The translations under genes and the position numbers were made by a program. Shown piece by piece: positions 20,326 to 22,932 of a DNA stretch of 22,932 bases (its first letter is position 1; every line of letters begins with the position of its first letter). The notes beneath the pieces are model-generated. The model was given only the letters and a program-made list of their open reading frames with translations, did no database searches and was not told the DNA's origin. This stretch comes from a virus: the IMG/VR virus record IMGVR_UViG_3300042445_000806, positions 1-22,932 of that record; one strand, given 5' to 3'.

Positions 20326-21699
20326 ATGACTACACCTGAAAGATCATCCGAAGGAAGACATAAATTCAAGGGTGGCCCGTATCTTGCAAGAGTGGTAAGT
20401 AACGCGGATCCTAAGTACATGGGAACACTCTATGTACAATTACTACGACGAGAAGTGGGTAACACTTATAATCGTGAAGGTCAAACAATACCTGTAAGAT
20501 ATCTAAGTCCCTTCTATGGGGTTACAAATGCAGACAGCACTGATAAAAATAACAATTTTAACGGAACACAAAAAAGTTACGGGTTCTGGGCAGTACCGCC
20601 AGACGTAGGATGTACAGTACTGTGTGTGTTTATAGAAGGCGACATTAAGCAAGGATTCTGGATAGGGTGTGTGCAGGACGAATTTATGAACTTCATGGTT
20701 CCTGGATTAGCCGCAACAGAAATTCATAATGATCCAGGTGGCAAGGGTAAAAAAGTAGTTGCAGAGTGGAATAAAAAAACAAACGATACTGTACAGTCAG
20801 ACACAACACTAATTAAAAAACCAGTACATCCTTTTAACTCGGTGTTAGGACAGCAAGGTTTAGCCACAGACGAAACTAGAGGACTTACTACATCTAGTGC
20901 TCGACGAGACTTGCCCAGTATGGTGTTTGGCATTTCTACACCTGGACCAGTTGATCGACGCGGCGGCGCAAAAACAGGATCTATCGGTCATTATGAAAGC
21001 AAAGTGTCGGGCGCATTTGTAAGCAGATTAGGCGGATCCACGTTTGTCATGGATGACGGCGATCCAACATTGTTGCGTAAAACTCCAGCCAGTGAAGGCC
21101 CACCAGAATATGTTAATGTTGAACTTTCAAAAGACGGAGATCCAACATTACCTCACAACGAGTTAGTAAGGATTCGTACTAGAACAGGACATCAAATTCT
21201 ACTACACAACACTGAGGATTTAATTTACATTGGTAATGCCAAAGGTACTACATGGATAGAATTGACAAGTAACGGTAAGTTAGATATCTATGCCGCTGAC
21301 AGTGTCAGCATCCACACTAAAAACGATTTGAATATCACAGCCGACAGAGACATTAACATGAGTGCTGGCGGCAAAGTCAATATATTATCTGGCGATAAAA
21401 TGCATTTAGATAGTGGCGCAGACATGGAAGTTGTCAGCGCCGCTGACACTAAAATAACTACCAGCGGTACTACACATATAAACAGCGGTGGTAATCATTT
21501 AGAAACAGCCAGTCAGATTCATATGAACGGCCCAGACGCAGCCACGGCTGGTTCAGGAAATAAACCAGGCAGAGTTCCACAAGCAGAACCTTGGAGCGGC
21601 CACGAAAACTTAAATCCCAAAGGACATACTCCTGATGCCAAGCCTACAGATGGCAAGTTGTCAGCAACACTTGACACATTTAAGAAAATTGGAAAATAA
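20326..21699 (+). CDS. 5: gp5-like baseplate spike without lysozyme domain
   Basis: The 457-residue product combines an N-terminal OB-fold-like domain (YLARVVSNADPKYMGTLYVQ to about residue 125, with VPPDVGCTVLCVFIEGDIKQ and GFWIGC) and a central linker. The C-terminal part is a triple-stranded beta-helix needle. The needle shows eight-residue repeats from about residue 325 (SVSIHTKN, DLNITADR, DINMSAGG, KVNILSGD, KMHLDSGA, DMEVVSAA). These resemble the T4 gp5C octads. T4 gp5 has a lysozyme domain between these parts; none is visible here, and the hydrolase-like domain is in the preceding protein. AAGGATC is the ribosome site. The last 60 residues are Pro/Gly/Lys-rich. Identity as the spike is strong. 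Confidence 0.85.
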   Translation: MTTPERSSEGRHKFKGGPYLARVVSNADPKYMGTLYVQLLRREVGNTYNREGQTIPVRYLSPFYGVTNADSTDKNNNFNGTQKSYGFWAVPPDVGCTVLCVFIEGDIKQGFWIGCVQDEFMNFMVPGLAATEIHNDPGGKGKKVVAEWNKKTNDTVQSDTTLIKKPVHPFNSVLGQQGLATDETRGLTTSSARRDLPSMVFGISTPGPVDRRGGAKTGSIGHYESKVSGAFVSRLGGSTFVMDDGDPTLLRKTPASEGPPEYVNVELSKDGDPTLPHNELVRIRTRTGHQILLHNTEDLIYIGNAKGTTWIELTSNGKLDIYAADSVSIHTKNDLNITADRDINMSAGGKVNILSGDKMHLDSGADMEVVSAADTKITTSGTTHINSGGNHLETASQIHMNGPDAATAGSGNKPGRVPQAEPWSGHENLNPKGHTPDAKPTDGKLSATLDTFKKIGK

Positions 21700-21707
21700 A
21701 TACTGCT

Positions 21708-22142
21708 ATGAATATCGAAAAAAATCTCGTTTCTAGAATCAATGTACCGTCCTCAAAAAGCACCACCATTGTGGGCAGTCGTACCTATAGGGGAATCAGC
21801 ACAGTTGCAGACTCGGGTACGTTTCCCTTATATGATATTTCATTAATAAAACAAGATATTACTAATCATTTTCATATTCGAAAAGGTGAAAAATTAGAAA
21901 ATCCAAATTTCGGAACAATTATTTGGGATGTTTTATTTGAACCATTGACTGAAGAAATAAAAGAGTTAATCATTGATGATGTAACTGCTGTTATTAACTA
22001 CGATCCCCGTGTTCGAGTGGTGGATATCACAGTAAGTGAATATGAAAGCGGCCTACAAATAGAATGCGATTTAACTTACTTGCCCTATAACATATCAGAA
22101 AGTCTGCGTTTTAGATTCGACGAAGCCAATAGTATTCTATAA
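21708..22142 (+). CDS. 25: baseplate wedge protein gp25
   Basis: The 144-residue product is close in length to T4 gp25 (132 aa), the small conserved wedge protein that links the baseplate to the sheath. Typical segments are LIKQDITNHFHIRKGEKLEN, PNFGTIIWDVLFEPLTEEIK, and DDVTAVINYDPRVRVVDITV with the Pro-Arg motif, ending in SLRFRFDE. It starts 8 bases after the gp5 stop; the nearby AATAAATA is too close to be a useful promoter. No good ribosome site is obvious in the gap, so coupling with gp5 is likely. Firm family call. Confidence 0.9.
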   Translation: MNIEKNLVSRINVPSSKSTTIVGSRTYRGISTVADSGTFPLYDISLIKQDITNHFHIRKGEKLENPNFGTIIWDVLFEPLTEEIKELIIDDVTAVINYDPRVRVVDITVSEYESGLQIECDLTYLPYNISESLRFRFDEANSIL

Positions 22143-22167
22143 ATTAACTACCCACATTTTCTTACAC

Positions 22168-22175
22168 GATAAATA
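22168..22175 (+). promoter_or_regulatory. late promoter element GATAAATA upstream of gp6
   Basis: GATAAATA is one base from the T4 late element and lies 17 bases before the gp6 ATG in the 50-base gap after gp25. The inferred start near 22180 leaves a short leader with GAGGG as ribosome site. Confidence 0.5.
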
Positions 22176-22192
22176 ACATGTGAGGGCCATAT

Positions 22193-22932
22193 ATGGGTAG
22201 CATAGATAGACAAAATCGATTAATTGCCGCGGAAGACTGGACAAAAATTTACCAGAGTTTCCGTAATGCAGACTTTCAAAGTTACGACTTTGACAACTTA
22301 CGCCGTACGATGATTGCGTACCTGCGTGAAAATTATCCTGAAGATTTCAACGATTATATTGAGTCAAGTGAGTACTTGGCTCTTATTGACCTTATTGCAT
22401 TTTTAGGTCAAAACCTGGCATTTAGATTTGACTTAAATGCTCGAGATAACTTCCTTGAACTAGCAGAACGCAGAGAAAGTGTGCTACGTCTAGCACGTCT
22501 GCTATCCTATAATCCTAAAAGAAATATTCCAGCCAACGGCTTATTAAAGTTTTCTGCTGTAAGTACCACCGAAGAAATTATTGATAGTAACGGTAGAAAC
22601 TTATCAGGGCAAACTGTTCTGTGGAATGATCCTAGTAACAGTAATTGGTATGAACAATTCATTAAGATTATTAATTCGTCAATGAACGAAATAATACAAT
22701 TTGGTCGTCCTCAAGACAAAAAAGTTATTGGCGGCGTAGCAACAGAACAATACAGAATTAATGGGTTAAACACAGAAGTTCCTGTATACAGTTTTACTAA
22801 AAACATTGATGGTCGAACCATGGACTTTGATATTGTTTCTACAGTATTTAAAGATTCTGATTCAATATACGAAGAACCCCCATTCCCCGGCAACAACTTG
22901 GCATTTTTGTACAGGGACGACGGCGGCGGACC
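22193..22932 (+). CDS. 6: baseplate wedge protein gp6 (partial, N-terminal 246 codons)
   Basis: The frame opens at ATG 22193 after GAGGG, and an in-frame TGA just upstream (22181) fixes this start. It runs off the right edge, so the C-terminus is missing; T4 gp6 has 660 residues. Characteristic segments are EDWTKIYQSFRNADFQSYDF, SSEYLALIDLIAFLGQNLAF and RFDLNARDNFLELAERRESV followed by RLLSYNPKRNIPANG. These match the N-terminal region of gp6, the dimeric backbone of the baseplate wedge. It follows gp25, whose product binds gp6 in the core bundle. Firm assignment; only the first third is seen. Confidence 0.93.
   Translation, partial: MGSIDRQNRLIAAEDWTKIYQSFRNADFQSYDFDNLRRTMIAYLRENYPEDFNDYIESSEYLALIDLIAFLGQNLAFRFDLNARDNFLELAERRESVLRLARLLSYNPKRNIPANGLLKFSAVSTTEEIIDSNGRNLSGQTVLWNDPSNSNWYEQFIKIINSSMNEIIQFGRPQDKKVIGGVATEQYRINGLNTEVPVYSFTKNIDGRTMDFDIVSTVFKDSDSIYEEPPFPGNNLAFLYRDDGGG

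Noticed and set aside
21695-21702. AATAAATA as a late promoter for gp25
   Set aside because: It overlaps the gp5 stop and is only 5 bases before the gp25 ATG, so the predicted start would fall at or within the start codon.

Overview
The window is a piece of the structural and late-control region of a T4-like contractile-tailed phage (Straboviridae/Kyanoviridae-type gene set). Nearly every recognisable gene is a T4 core homologue: capsid gp23, scaffold gp22, protease gp21, portal gp20, hub/assembly gp26, recombination gp46/gp47, late sigma gp55, and baseplate gp53, gp5, gp25 and gp6. By recall, the sequence style (for example a gp22 C-terminus rich in SELLESVQT, a small protein beside gp20 with KTRLSLGQIN, and a large gp55) resembles marine and freshwater T4-like phages (cyanophage/pelagiphage side) more than coliphage T4. 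No host-derived gene is present, so the host cannot be assigned. Both edges cut genes: gp23 at the left and gp6 at the right.

Layout. (1) 1-8803, minus strand: a head cassette in the order tape-measure candidate, gp20, a 79-aa conserved small protein, a 194-aa GNGxSR-type putative transferase, acidic prohead core protein, gp21, gp22, gp23. (2) 8804-8872: a short divergent region with T4-type late promoter elements on both strands. (3) 8873-9954, plus strand: gp26 and a small gene in the -1 frame. The two are joined by a slippery run plus a hairpin, and the arrangement looks like the frameshifting tail-assembly chaperone pairs of lambda and P2. (4) 9951-10889, minus strand: a low-complexity Ala/Gln/Pro protein. 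(5) 10890-11405: the only sizeable gene-free stretch, rich in inverted repeats, possibly a structured RNA. (6) 11406-15810, minus strand: a transcription unit gp55 - gp47 - gp46 - 101-aa protein - GIY-YIG nuclease. (7) 15811-15892: a divergent control region with a consensus-like sigma70 promoter for gp55, overlapping a gp55-type late promoter element that faces the tail genes. (8) 15893-22932, plus strand: baseplate cassette with a tail-tube junction protein, a gp53-like protein, a 1074-aa hub with an N-terminal lytic-transglycosylase-like domain, a gp5-like spike without lysozyme, gp25 and gp6.

How the parts work together. Early host-type transcription of gp55 and the recombination genes would supply the late sigma, which then recognises TATAAATA-like elements to turn on the head and tail cassettes. 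gp20, the core proteins, gp22 and gp21 build and process the prohead made of gp23. gp26 with its frameshift partner probably assists tape-measure and hub assembly. gp53, gp25 and gp6 form wedges around the hub and spike.

The most interesting signals are the -1 frameshift cassette at the end of gp26, the roughly 500-nt hairpin-rich gene-free segment, the overlapping sigma70/late promoters at gp55, and the move of the cell-wall hydrolase domain from the gp5 spike to the hub protein.
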